Shown here: piece after piece, positions 47,311 to 57,796 of the stretch
Numbering within the stretch: the stretch's first letter is position 1
Layout: each line of letters begins with the position of its first letter
Origin: Bacteroidota bacterium
GTDB taxonomy: Bacteria; Bacteroidota; Bacteroidia; Chitinophagales; Chitinophagaceae
DNA length: 64,000 nt
Reading direction: 5' to 3'
Assembly: GCA_016712665.1 (NCBI GenBank)
Contig: JADJQP010000001.1
Span: 1,054,001 to 1,118,000, forward strand
The notes under the pieces: model-generated
Told to the model about the DNA's origin: nothing
The model's input: only the letters and a program-made list of their open reading frames with translations
The model's database searches: none
Made by a program: the position numbers and the translations under genes

Positions 47311-47411
47311 TGCCAATATATAGATTCTTCGGTCAAAAAGGGGATTCGAAAATGAAACTTACTTAATATGGAAATGATGTCTTTAGTATTTATCCAAATG
47401 GCTGTTTTGTC

Positions 47412-48167
47412 ATGATGCAGTACACACTCAAAAAACAATTGGGACAGCATTTTTTGCACGATGAAGTGGTATGTCAAAAAATTGTAGATGCACTGAGGCC
47501 GGGTATTGAAAACTTGCTTGAAATTGGACCTGGTGGCGGTGCCATTACTAAATACCTCATGCACCTTCCTGTCAAAAATTATTTGTGTATTGAACTCGAT
47601 AAAGATAAAATCGATTATTTGCATCAGCTGTATCCTGCAATGAAGGGTAGCATATTTCACGACGATTTTTTGGATGCAGAACTTCCATTTAGCGAAAAAT
47701 TTACCATCATTGGTAATTTTCCGTATAATATTTCTACGCAAATCATATTTAAAGTGCTCGATTGGAAAGATCAGGTAGATGGGGTAGTAGGTATGTTTCA
47801 AAAAGAGGTGGCACAACGTATTGCGTAGCAACATGGCAGTAAAACCTATGGCATTATGAGTGTATTGGTGCAGTGTTTTTACGATATCGAATATTTGTTT
47901 GATGTAGAAGCCAGCAGTTTCACCCCTCCGCCAAAAGTGGTATCAGGGGTTATCAGGCTTACGCGCAACAAAAATCCGTATCATATTTCGGATGAAAAAA
48001 AATTCAAGATTTTTGTAAAGGCTGCCTTTAATCAACGACGAAAAACCTTGCGAAATAGCTTGAAGTCAATACTGCCACACGAAAAGCTGCAGGATGACAT
48101 TTTTTCAAAACGAGCCGAGCAGCTCAGCGTTCAGGAATTTGTAAATGTATTTGAAAGTACTCGTTGA
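47412..48167 (+). pseudogene. ksgA: 16S rRNA dimethyladenosine transferase KsgA, in-frame TAG
   Basis: Repaired length 251 residues. SAM-dependent enzyme that dimethylates two adenines of helix 45 in 16S rRNA. Motifs: KKQLGQHFLHDEVV start, SAM loop LLEIGPGGGAITKYL, acidic LCIELDKDKIDYL, and NFPYNIS (the NxPY catalytic motif). The frame is interrupted by TAG at 47826-47828 between EVAQRIA and QHGSKTYGIM; the second half (VLVQCFYDIEYLFDVEA, FTPPPKVVSGVIRL, AFNQRRKTLRNSL) is intact and in the same phase. Related proteins have a sense codon there. KsgA is widely kept but not always essential, so a nonsense mutation is possible; a base error is equally likely. Confidence 0.85.
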
Positions 48168-48247
48168 GGTTTTCGAAAATGGGGAAATAAATTTTCAATT
48201 GGAATCTGTAAAACTACATCATTGAGTCGACCATCCGGCCTTTTAAA

Positions 48248-48417
48248 AAATGCGTGAAAAATGACTGAAATGAGGCGTAAAAATTTGTTCTGTCCGAGCA
48301 GCGAAGGCTCTGCGCGTGGAGCGAGTTAAGAAATTTTAGCCGAATGAAGCTCATTTTTAGCATTTTTTAAACAGCCTTGAATTTTTTGTTACTTTTTGGT
48401 TCAAGGCAAAAAGTAGA
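48248..48417. repeat. Interspersed Bacteroidota-type intergenic repeat
   Basis: The 334-base gap between ksgA and the dehydrogenase gene carries a block with GAGCGAGTTAAGAAATTTT, AGCCGAATGAAGCTCATTTTT, CCTTGAATTTTTTGTTACTT and TTGGTTCAAGGCAAAAAGTA. This order of motifs (GAGCGAGTT, AGCCGAA, CCTTGA-TTTTTTG-TTAC, AAGGCAAAAAGTA) is familiar from a widespread interspersed element found downstream of genes in Bacteroidota. TTGAATTTTTTG and CAAGGCAAAAAGTA give imperfect complementarity. Nothing else is seen in the gap except the following promoter. Confidence 0.5.
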
Positions 48418-48472
48418 AGAAGTGCAATTCTTATTTGGTACTAAATATGCGGATTATCCTTAAATTTTCTCC

Positions 48473-48500
48473 TTGCTAACCCACATCCGTAGTATATTTG
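48473..48500 (+). promoter_or_regulatory. Promoter TTG-N17-TATATTTG abutting a start codon
   Basis: TTG at 48473-48475 and TATATTTG at 48493-48500, 17 bases apart, fit the Bacteroidota promoter. The -7 box ends one base before the ATG at 48502, so the mRNA should start at or inside the first codons, giving a leaderless transcript or an alternative start. Confidence 0.5.
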
Positions 48501-48501
48501 T

Positions 48502-49437
48502 ATGGTGACTCAAGTATTAGTAGCAGCTCCTATTTCAAACTCCTTTCAGCGTTTTCTGGAAGAGAAGAATTATGAACTGATTCCGTACGAAGAAGTCGAA
48601 TTTGAAAAACCTTCACTTGCGGGCATCTGTGGTATTATTACCTCCAACAAACTCATTTTAGAAGCGCCTACCTTGCAAAAATTTCAAAATCTTAAGTGGA
48701 TTGCCCGACTGGGCTCTGGTATGGAAATTATTGATGCAGCGTATTGTGATGCACATCAAATAAAATATTATAGTTCTCCGGCCGGTATTGCTAATTCAGT
48801 GGCCGAGCATGCTATGGGAATGTTGCTTAGTTTATTGCACAACATTCATTCTTCTAATAATGAAATTCAAAACGGGCAGTGGATACGTGAGCCCAACAGA
48901 GGAATTGAGTTGGAAGGCCTTACGGTGGGTATCATTGGATATGGGCATACCGGCAGCTGTTTTGCACAAAAACTTTGCGCCTTTACCAAAAGAATATTGG
49001 TGTACGACAAATACAAAACCCGATTTGGAAATGAGACTATTCAGGAATGTGATGTAGCTGCCCTTCAAAAGGAATGTGATATCATCAGTTTTCATGTGCC
49101 CCTAAATGAAGAAACCAGACATTATTATACGGATGATTTTTCTTCAAAAATGGCTAAGAATCATATTTTAGTCAATACCTCGCGAGGCGCTGTTGCAGAC
49201 ACAGCCGCTATTTTGAAAGGCTTACAAAGCGGAAAAATAATTGGGGCCTGCCTAGATGTACTCGAGGAAGAAAAGTCAATACATCAGTTGTTCCAAACCG
49301 AGAATCATATCGTCAAACAATTGCTCCAACAGAAAGTAATCCTCACTCCACACATAGCAGGTTACTCATGTAATGCCATCGAAAAAATGAGCGATGAGTT
49401 GATGCAGCAGCTAAAAGATAATCTTATCTTAACATAG
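48502..49437 (+). CDS. D-isomer-specific 2-hydroxyacid dehydrogenase (phosphoglycerate dehydrogenase-like)
   Basis: Protein of 311 residues. The Rossmann NAD-binding domain holds GxGxxG as G146-Y-G148-H-T-G151 (TVGIIGYGHTGSCFAQ). Catalytic Arg228 is in NTSRGAVAD, the acidic residue is in the LDVLEEE region, and His284 is in TPHIAGYSCNAI. Closest in style to SerA-like or hydroxypyruvate reductase-type enzymes, it oxidises or reduces a 2-hydroxy acid with NAD(H). There is no C-terminal ACT domain, so if it is a SerA it is of the short, non-regulated type. The substrate is not certain. The -7 box abuts the ATG. Confidence 0.85.
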   Translation: MVTQVLVAAPISNSFQRFLEEKNYELIPYEEVEFEKPSLAGICGIITSNKLILEAPTLQKFQNLKWIARLGSGMEIIDAAYCDAHQIKYYSSPAGIANSVAEHAMGMLLSLLHNIHSSNNEIQNGQWIREPNRGIELEGLTVGIIGYGHTGSCFAQKLCAFTKRILVYDKYKTRFGNETIQECDVAALQKECDIISFHVPLNEETRHYYTDDFSSKMAKNHILVNTSRGAVADTAAILKGLQSGKIIGACLDVLEEEKSIHQLFQTENHIVKQLLQQKVILTPHIAGYSCNAIEKMSDELMQQLKDNLILT

Positions 49438-49592
49438 AATTTATTGCATTTACCTTTAAAATGCATTAAATATTAATTTTTTTTGTTCGTTTCACAATTT
49501 ATTGATATTTTAGCTTTTACAATATTCGAAAATTATTAATGTAAGGTTTGAATAGGTACATATTTTATTCAATTATTTCAAATTATTTATTT

Positions 49593-52500
49593 ATGAAATT
49601 ATCTAAACTGTCTATCGCCATTCTCATTGCATGCACCTTTTTAGGCGTTCAAAACGTTCAGGCGCAATGTTCCAATGGTATCAATCATTGGGAATCATGC
49701 CTTAAAGACAATGAGTCTTGGAAATTTATAGTTCCTGCTGCTGCCATTCCCGGTTGGACAGCCCCCGGCTTTAATGATGCAGCCTGGTCAACAGGTAATG
49801 GAGGTATGGGGTATGGTGATGGAGATGACTTAACGGTAGTACCCACCAATACACGATCGGTTTATATGCGACGTGCCTTTAATATAGTGGATACTGCTGC
49901 CATAGCTTCTGCTATTTTTTGTATGGATTTTGATGATGGATTTATTGCTTATTTGAATGGGGTAGAAATTGCTCGTTCTAATATGGCTGTTAATCCGGCT
50001 TATAATGCTTTGGCCACAGCGGCACATGAAGCACAATTGTACCAAAATTTGCAGCCAAGTTATTTCACTTTATCTGCCGCTGCAATCGATACCTTATTCA
50101 AACCAGGCGTAAACGTACTTTGTGTGCAAACACATAATTCAAGTGCCAATAATACGGACCTTACTTCACGCCCCTTTATTCAATTAGGTTTAGCTACCCC
50201 TGCAGTTAACTATCAACCGGTACCCGCTTGGTTTTCACCCCCTTATTCCCTTTACACTAAGTTTCCAATCATTGTTATCAATACCTTGGGCCAAAATATC
50301 GTAGACGATCCACGTATCATTTGCAATATGGGAATCATAGATAATGGACCCGGAAATATGAATTGCATTTTAGATCCCTACAATAATTATGAAGGTAAAA
50401 TTTATATTGAAATTCGTGGCGCATATTCTCAATCAGTTACTAAAAAAGGATATGGCTTTACCACTTTGGATGCAGCTAATTTACCGCAAAATGTTTCCTT
50501 ACTCGGCATGCCTAAAGAAAACGACTGGGTACTGAACGCAACCTATACAGATCGCACGTTCTATCGGGATATGCATATCTACGAATTGGCTCGTTACATG
50601 GGTTGGTACACTACTAGATGCCGATTTGTAGAGGTGGTTATTAATGGTACCTACAATGGTTTGTACTGCTTCTACGAAAAAATTAAGCAGGATAAAAATC
50701 GTGTGGATGTGGAGAAACTAACCAATACCATGAATTCAGGCGATTCTCTAACAGGAGGATATGTTTATAAAGTTGACTGGAATAATGGCAACCCCGGAGG
50801 TGGCTGGAACTCACCCCAAGGAGTGAGCATGCAATTTCATGACCCTTCAGTTGGTGATTTGACAGCAACGCAAGAAACCTATTTAAAAAATTACATCATC
50901 GGTTTTGAAAGCGAATTATTTGGTGCAACCTTTACCAACCCTAATACCGGGTATCGAAAAAAAGCGAACCCATTTTCATTTGTTGATGATTTTATTATTC
51001 AAGAATGGTCTAATAATATAGACGGTTATCGAGCCAGTAATTATATCCATAAAGATCGAGATAGTAAATGTGGCAGGTTCACCATGGGGCCGTATTGGGA
51101 TTATAATTTCACATTTGGATCGGCCAACTGGTGTTTTGGACAAGAATCACAAGGATGGCAAATACAAGGAGGATGTGGAAACGAAACCACTCTATGGATT
51201 GAAAAAATGTTACAAGATCAGTGGTTTAAAAATATTTTGAATTGTCGTTGGACGGAATTGCGACAAACCTACCTCAATCAAACGGCGCTTTTCAATAGAA
51301 TCGATTCTGTATATTTAGATATCCATGAAGCCGCCGTTCGTGACTCTGCAAAATGGGGACTTGAATACTGGCCTACCGGTTGGTTGCCTAATAATATACA
51401 ACATGCAACAGATTCTCTGAAAAGTTGGATGGCATTGCGTTTACAATGGATGGATGCCAATATGTATGCCGGAAATCAAGCATGTAATGCTACGGCAGGT
51501 ATGAGCTTGGTGTTTGATGAAATTAATTTTCACAGCGACAGTACCACCGATGCCGGCGATTGGATAGAATTATACAATCATGGTGCTGTAGCCCTTGATA
51601 TTTCTAATGCCATTATAATAGATGGTACTAGTTTTGAAAAATATTGTGTCATACCCAATAATACTACCATACAACCCGGAGCAAGGCTGGTTATATATGC
51701 AGATAGCGCTGCATTTGCTACAAGGCATCCTGGTGTAACCAACAAAATTGGACCACTTTGCTTTAAATTAAATAATGCGGGCCAAAAACTTATTATGAAG
51801 GATAAGGATAATAAACTGATTTACTCAGTCGATTATATGGAATCATGGCAATGCTCAGCTGATGGAAATGGTAGAACCTTGCAATTGACAGCACCAGCTG
51901 CCAATCCAAATTTGGCGGCTTCATGGTATGCCGGTTGTATGGGTGGCTCTCCGGGCGTGGCATATACCCCTTGTGTTGAAAATCTGATTTATTCTGAAAT
52001 TAACTATAATTCATCATTAGCAAGTGATGCGGGAGACTGGATCGAACTGCATAATAAAAACACCCAGCCATTTTCAATTGCCGGTTGGTCCATTAAAGAT
52101 GGTAGCAGTAATAATGTGTATACCTTCCCTAATTCCACAAGCATTGCAGCTCAAGGTTATATTGTTGCCTATAGCGATGCTGCTAAATTTACAGCGCAAT
52201 TTCCAGGCGTAACCAATAAAGTAGGACCTCTTGGATTTGGTTTCGCTTCAACCGGTGATGTAGTGCGTATTTTCGACAATACTGGAAAACTTCGATATAG
52301 TGTTTGTTATGGCACCACCAATCCATGGCCTACCACACCCAATGCCGGGGGGTATACCCTAGAAAACGGCCAATATACTGGCAACCACAATGCGGCCACC
52401 ACTTGGTTTGCCGGATGTCCGAAAGGCTCACCTGGCTTGCCGTACACTCCATGTTGGCCGGCTGGTATTAATGAAAATGTAAAAGATCAGTATATAACCT

Positions 52501-52712
52501 TATATCCAAATCCTGCAAGCAATGAGCTAAATATTGAATCCTCACTTGCTTTGGATGAGGTAGTTATTTATGATAATATCGGTAGAATGCTGTCTAAATC
52601 AAACCTAAAATCAAACAAAATTGATATTTCCGGTCTACCCAATGGCGTATACCATTTGCAATGTAGTGGAGAAGGTCATATCTATAACGTGAAGTTTGTA
52701 AAAGCGCAGTAA
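49593..52712 (+). CDS. CotH-like kinase/lamin-tail secreted protein with T9SS sorting domain
   Basis: About 1039 residues from ATG 49593. Signal peptide (MKLSKLSIAILIACTFLGV), a beta-jelly-roll N-domain (about 25-215, HWESCLKDNESWKF, FCMDFDDGFIAYLNGVEIAR), a CotH-like kinase domain at about 225-560 (FVEVVINGTYNGLYCFYEKI, KNRVDVEKL, GRFTMGPYWDYNFTFG), two lamin-tail domains (about 636-745 and 797-905, each with DAGDWIELYN/H) and a T9SS type A domain from about 968 (ITLYPNPASNELNIESS). CotH kinases phosphorylate spore-coat proteins in Bacillus; here the domain is extracellular and its substrate unknown. A paralogue follows. Confidence 0.8.
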   Translation: MKLSKLSIAILIACTFLGVQNVQAQCSNGINHWESCLKDNESWKFIVPAAAIPGWTAPGFNDAAWSTGNGGMGYGDGDDLTVVPTNTRSVYMRRAFNIVDTAAIASAIFCMDFDDGFIAYLNGVEIARSNMAVNPAYNALATAAHEAQLYQNLQPSYFTLSAAAIDTLFKPGVNVLCVQTHNSSANNTDLTSRPFIQLGLATPAVNYQPVPAWFSPPYSLYTKFPIIVINTLGQNIVDDPRIICNMGIIDNGPGNMNCILDPYNNYEGKIYIEIRGAYSQSVTKKGYGFTTLDAANLPQNVSLLGMPKENDWVLNATYTDRTFYRDMHIYELARYMGWYTTRCRFVEVVINGTYNGLYCFYEKIKQDKNRVDVEKLTNTMNSGDSLTGGYVYKVDWNNGNPGGGWNSPQGVSMQFHDPSVGDLTATQETYLKNYIIGFESELFGATFTNPNTGYRKKANPFSFVDDFIIQEWSNNIDGYRASNYIHKDRDSKCGRFTMGPYWDYNFTFGSANWCFGQESQGWQIQGGCGNETTLWIEKMLQDQWFKNILNCRWTELRQTYLNQTALFNRIDSVYLDIHEAAVRDSAKWGLEYWPTGWLPNNIQHATDSLKSWMALRLQWMDANMYAGNQACNATAGMSLVFDEINFHSDSTTDAGDWIELYNHGAVALDISNAIIIDGTSFEKYCVIPNNTTIQPGARLVIYADSAAFATRHPGVTNKIGPLCFKLNNAGQKLIMKDKDNKLIYSVDYMESWQCSADGNGRTLQLTAPAANPNLAASWYAGCMGGSPGVAYTPCVENLIYSEINYNSSLASDAGDWIELHNKNTQPFSIAGWSIKDGSSNNVYTFPNSTSIAAQGYIVAYSDAAKFTAQFPGVTNKVGPLGFGFASTGDVVRIFDNTGKLRYSVCYGTTNPWPTTPNAGGYTLENGQYTGNHNAATTWFAGCPKGSPGLPYTPCWPAGINENVKDQYITLYPNPASNELNIESSLALDEVVIYDNIGRMLSKSNLKSNKIDISGLPNGVYHLQCSGEGHIYNVKFVKAQ

Positions 52713-52910
52713 AAAGCAATTTGTAAGCTCCTATGGTTTTAGTATTAGAGTGGATATGAGTCCATCTGTTACCTTGTATGTATTCATCTATCCGTAAAGG
52801 AATGACACTTATACAAATAGTATCATCCTTTACCAATTTTGGCATGGTTTTATGTTAAAACTGTATTGTTTTGTAAGGTTACATCCGCATACGTAAAAAT
52901 GAATATTTCT

Positions 52911-55900
52911 ATGAAATCTAAATTTCTAATTTTATTTCTGATATTTTACTCAACTCAAAAGTCCTTTGCGCAATGTAGTGGGGGTATTATTAATCATTGG
53001 GAGTCCTGCGTATTAGATAACAATACATGGAAATATAAGGTGCCAACTGCCAATATTGCCAATTGGACCAGCCCCGCTTTTAATGATGCCTCCTGGGCCA
53101 CTGGGAATGGGGGTATTGGTTTTGGCGATGGAGATGATGCCACGGTCATTCCCACCAATTCAATATCGGTATATATGCGAAAGACGTTTAATATAGTAGA
53201 TACTTCCATGGTTCATTCGGCCATTTTTTGTATGGATTATGATGATGGTTTTATCGCCTATTTAAATGGAGTTGAAATAGCACGCTCTAATATGGTGGTA
53301 AATCCTGCCTTCAATGCCACGGCTACCGCAGCGCATGAAGCAAGACTTTATCAGGGGTATCAACCCGATTATTTTACAATTAGTTGGCAGGCCATCGATA
53401 CATTGCTCAAAAATGGCAGCAATGTTCTTTGCATTCAAACCCATAATTCAGCCCTTAACTCGGATGATTTAAGTTCAAGACCTTTTCTGCAATTATCTAT
53501 AAAGAATGCGGTATACAATTATTCGCCAACTCCCGGATGGTTTACCCCACCTTACTTTTTACAAACCAATCTTCCTATTATTTCTATCAATACACTGGGA
53601 CAAACAATAGTGGATGATCCTCGTATTATTTGTGATATGGGTATTATTTACAATGGGCCGGGTCAACAAAATTGCATCCTAGATCCTTTTAATAATTATA
53701 GTGGAAAAATCTCCATTGAATTCAGGGGTCCACCTCACAAAATTTCCCTAAAAAGCCCTATGGCTTTTCAACGATAGATGCATTGGGTAATAATGTAAAT
53801 GTATCGCTCTTGGGATATCCAAAAGAACATGATTTTACCTTACTCAATCCGTACACCGACAAATCATTTATGAGGGATGTAATATTACATGATTTTGGTC
53901 GCGCCATGAACTGGTATACCAGCAGAACGCAGTTTGTAGAATTGGTTATAAATGGACAATTGCAAGGTGTTTACGCATTACTCGAAAAAATTAAAGTGGA
54001 CAAAAACCGAGTGGATGTCGAAAAAATTACTCCGGCCGATAATAGCGGTGATGCCCTTACCGGAGGGTATATTTTTAAAATTGACAAGTATACCGGCAAT
54101 GCAGGTGGAGGATGGTACTCTTCTCAGAATGTATCCTTGCAAAATCATGATCCCAATTGGCAACAAATAACACCCACACAGCAAAACTACCTCTCAGGGT
54201 ATATTAATAATTTTGAAAGTATTTTATGGGGACCCAATTTTGCCAATCCCAATATTGGGTATCGAAAATATGCCAATGTATACTCCTTTGTTGATTATTT
54301 TATTCTGAACGAAATCAGCAATAATATCGATGGATATCGTTTAAGTACTTTTATGCATAAGGATCGAGATAGCAAGTGCGGGAGGTTTACCATGGGCCCT
54401 TATTGGGATTTTAATCTCAGTTTTGGCAATGGCAATTATTGCAATGGGTATCCTACCTCAGGATGGCAAATGTATCAGGGCTGTGGCGATGGTAGCAGTA
54501 AGTGGATTGATAAAATGTTGCAAGATCAATGGTTTAAAAATTTGCTAAACTGCAGATGGAATGAATTGAGACAAAACATTTTGAGTACACCCACTATGCT
54601 GGCCAAAATTGATACCTATGCTAATTATGTTCGACAAGCATCTGCACGTGATTCGGCAATATGGCAAACCATCGGTAACTATGTTTGGCCCAATGCATGG
54701 ATTGCAAATACCTGGCAAGGTGAAATCGATTCTATGAAACAATGGGTGGTTGGAAGAATGAATTGGATTGATGCCAATATGTTTCCGGCCAACCAAGCCT
54801 GCAACGCTACCGCAGGAATGAGTATCGTTATTGATGAAATTAATTTCCATAGCGATAGTACCACAGATGCAGGAGATTGGCTTGAGCTGTATAATTACGG
54901 CGCCACGGCAGTCAATGTATCCAATGCCGTTATTTTAGATGGCGATCAGTATGAGCATTATTGCGTGATTCCTAATAATACCATTCTGCAACCAGGAGGC
55001 CGTTTAGTGGTGTATACAGATAGTACTGCCTTTGCCACGCGATTTCCTAGTGTTAGTAATAAAATAGGCCCCCTATGCTTTAAGCTAAGTAATGGCGGAC
55101 AAAAATTAGTACTTAGAGACAAGGACAATAAGCTTATTTATTCAGTAGATTATATGGATACTTGGCAATGTAGCAGTGATGGAAACGGACGCACGCTGCA
55201 ATTAACCGCACCGGCTGCAAACCCCAATTTGGCCACATCATGGTATGCCGGTTGTATGGGAGGCTCACCGGGAGTAGCCTACACGCCGTGCGTTGAAAAT
55301 TTGATTTATTCTGAAATCAATTACAATTCTGCACTTGCAACAGATGCTGGCGATTGGATTGAGTTGCATAATAAAAATACACAGCCTTACCCAATTGCCG
55401 GCTGGACTATCAGAGACGGAAGCAGCAATAATGTATATACATTTCCCAACACCTCTAGTATACCCGCTTTAGGCTATCTAGTGGCCTATAGCGACGCCGC
55501 CAAATTCAATGCGCAATTTCCGGCACTTACCAATAAGGTAGGTCCTCTGGGCTTTGGTTTTGCAAGTAGTGGCGATATTGTTCGAATTTTTGACAATACA
55601 GGTACCCTCCGATACAGTGTATGTTATGGCAATAGCAATCCTTGGCCCACAACCCCTAATGGAGGCGGTACAACCCTTGAAAATGGACAATACAGCGGAA
55701 ATCAAAATGCGTCCACTACCTGGTTTGCCGGTTGTCCTAAAGGATCGCCTGGTGGTCCGTATATACCCTGTTGGCCGCTTGCTATCAATGAGCAAGTGAA
55801 AGATCAATACATTACCCTATACCCAAACCCGGCACAAAATGAGTTGCATATAGAATCATCTTTAGCCATAAGTGAGGTTCACATTTTTGACAATATCGGT

Positions 55901-56029
55901 AGATTGGTTCTGAAAACCAAAATCAATTTGGGTGCTATAGATATTTCAAAATTGCAAAAGGGAATATACCATTTGCAATGCAGCGGTGAGGGAGCCAGTT
56001 ACAATGTAAAATTTGTGAAGGTAGAGTAG
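52911..56029 (+). pseudogene. Second CotH/lamin-tail paralogue, one frameshift
   Basis: Same architecture as the gene before it: signal peptide from ATG 52911 (MKSKFLILFLIFYSTQKSFA; ATG 52899 also possible), jelly-roll N-domain, CotH region with QFVELVINGQLQGVYALLEK and GRFTMGPYWDFNLSFGNG, two lamin-tail domains and a T9SS tail (ITLYPNPAQNELHIESS). The frame breaks at the G-run 53725-53728: one more G restores EFRG-STSQNFPKKPYGFST-IDALGNN. Amino acids of the two C-terminal halves are close to identical, but codons differ widely, so the duplication is old and kept by selection. The unrepaired ORFs are 52839-53777 and 53783-56029. Confidence 0.75.
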
Positions 56030-56036
56030 CAAGGTG

Positions 56037-57674
56037 CTACTTTACATATTCATTAAATATTTTATTGAGCCATCGCAAAATCAATAGCATAAATCCAAAG
56101 GCCGCAACCAACAATACGCAATTTACTAAAAAGAAATTGCCTTTATCCTCGTACATATCCCACATACTTGCCAATACACCGCTTAGTTTGTTGCCGATGG
56201 AAGTAGATAAAAACCAGCCACCCATCATGAGGGCAGTGATACGCGGAGGACTCATTTTCGACACGATAGAAAGGCCCATGGGGCTCAACATTAATTCTCC
56301 GATAGTGATGACTCCATAACTGGCAATCAACCACCACACGCTGACTTTTTCAGCGCCGTTGCTACCTGCTTTTACCGCTGCATACATTACCAAAGCACTC
56401 AGTCCGGATATCAATAAACCCAGAGCAATTTTGGTGGGAGTGGTCGGTTCTTTTTTTCGCATTCGCATAAATGAAAAGAATGCCACCACCAAAGGAGTTA
56501 ACAATATTACCCAACCTGGATTAATCGATTGACTTAAATTGGTAGACCAAACACTTATTTTGCTTTCGATCGGTGGCAATTTTTCAGGCAGTACATTTCT
56601 AAAATAGAGCGGATAATTCATTTCCCTTACAACCACTCCATTTTCTTTTTGCAATCGAAAAAAGGCATCATATTTTTCGGTACTATCAATTTTATAGGTT
56701 AATGATTTTGCGAGCTTCAGGTTGTCAAACACTTCTTGTTGCACACCCGATACTTCTCTATCCGTATATCGGTCGGCCCAGGTATTTAAGGCGCTTCCAT
56801 TTTGTTTAAAAACAGCCCAAAATAGAATCACCACTGCAAAAATGGCCAGCAAGGCACCAATAGGTTTTTTCTCATTTTCCTGTGCTTTGAAATACAAACT
56901 AGCGTAAAAGTAAACCACAGGAACACAGGCAAAAATAAAGGCATCGGTGCTGTCACTGCCAAAAATATTAGAAGGAATCAACCACCCCAATACACCAGCT
57001 ACCACACTAGGAACCAATATTAACAACACAATTTTTGAAAAGGGCATATCGTCAGCGTGAACCTCTTTTTTGACATCAAACGCTTTATAATGTTTTGTCC
57101 CAATCATAAAAATAAGAACCCCTAAAAACATCCCAATTCCGGCCGCCATAAACGCATAACTCCATCCCAACATAATTTGCAAGGCTGCCCCAAAAAAGTT
57201 ACAGATGAAGGCACCAATATTAATACCCATATAAAAGATATTATACCCATCATCTTTCATATGTCTGTGTTCGTCCGTTGAATAAACATTTCCGAGCAAT
57301 GTGGAGATATTGGGCTTGAAAAATCCATTTCCAAAAATTACTAGGGTCATGGCAATATACAGCATCGGCTTACTATGAATGCCCATTAGACAATAACCAA
57401 CACCCATCAATAATCCGCCAAAAATAATAGACTTCTGATAGCCGAAAAAACGGTCGGCTAGTAGTCCACCAATAAAGGGCGTCAAAAATACCAGCGCAAT
57501 AAAGGTGCCATACAAATCTGCTGACTCCGCTTCATTCATCGCAAAACCGTCTTTTACATCCTTCAGGTACAAGGTAAAAATGCCTATCATTAAATAATAG
57601 CCAAATCGTTCCCACATTTCTGAAAAAAACAGAAAAGGTAATGCTTTCGGGTGTTTCACTTTTTGTGTATTCAT
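56037..57674 (-). CDS. POT/PTR-family proton-coupled peptide transporter
   Basis: Protein of 545 residues with about 14 predicted transmembrane segments. The POT signature ExxERFxYY is present (E19-M-W-E22-R23-F-G-Y-Y), together with the PTR2 signature region FKPNISTLLGNVY and GINIGAFICNFFG. Members import di- and tripeptides with protons. A long hydrophilic loop (about 290-390, YTDREVSGVQQEVFDNLKLA) divides the two halves, as is usual for Bacteroidota members. The gene is convergent with the CotH paralogue, with eight bases between stops; no terminator hairpin is seen there. Specificity is not predictable. Confidence 0.9.
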   Translation of the reverse strand: MNTQKVKHPKALPFLFFSEMWERFGYYLMIGIFTLYLKDVKDGFAMNEAESADLYGTFIALVFLTPFIGGLLADRFFGYQKSIIFGGLLMGVGYCLMGIHSKPMLYIAMTLVIFGNGFFKPNISTLLGNVYSTDEHRHMKDDGYNIFYMGINIGAFICNFFGAALQIMLGWSYAFMAAGIGMFLGVLIFMIGTKHYKAFDVKKEVHADDMPFSKIVLLILVPSVVAGVLGWLIPSNIFGSDSTDAFIFACVPVVYFYASLYFKAQENEKKPIGALLAIFAVVILFWAVFKQNGSALNTWADRYTDREVSGVQQEVFDNLKLAKSLTYKIDSTEKYDAFFRLQKENGVVVREMNYPLYFRNVLPEKLPPIESKISVWSTNLSQSINPGWVILLTPLVVAFFSFMRMRKKEPTTPTKIALGLLISGLSALVMYAAVKAGSNGAEKVSVWWLIASYGVITIGELMLSPMGLSIVSKMSPPRITALMMGGWFLSTSIGNKLSGVLASMWDMYEDKGNFFLVNCVLLVAAFGFMLLILRWLNKIFNEYVK

Positions 57675-57796
57675 GCGTGAAATATACTATCAATTTGTTG
57701 AATACACAAATTAGTAGCAATGCGCTTCTTACAAAAAAAGAGGGGCTTTGGGACGATTTTTTTTTGATGAGTAGTGGTACCGTGTATAGAACCTTG

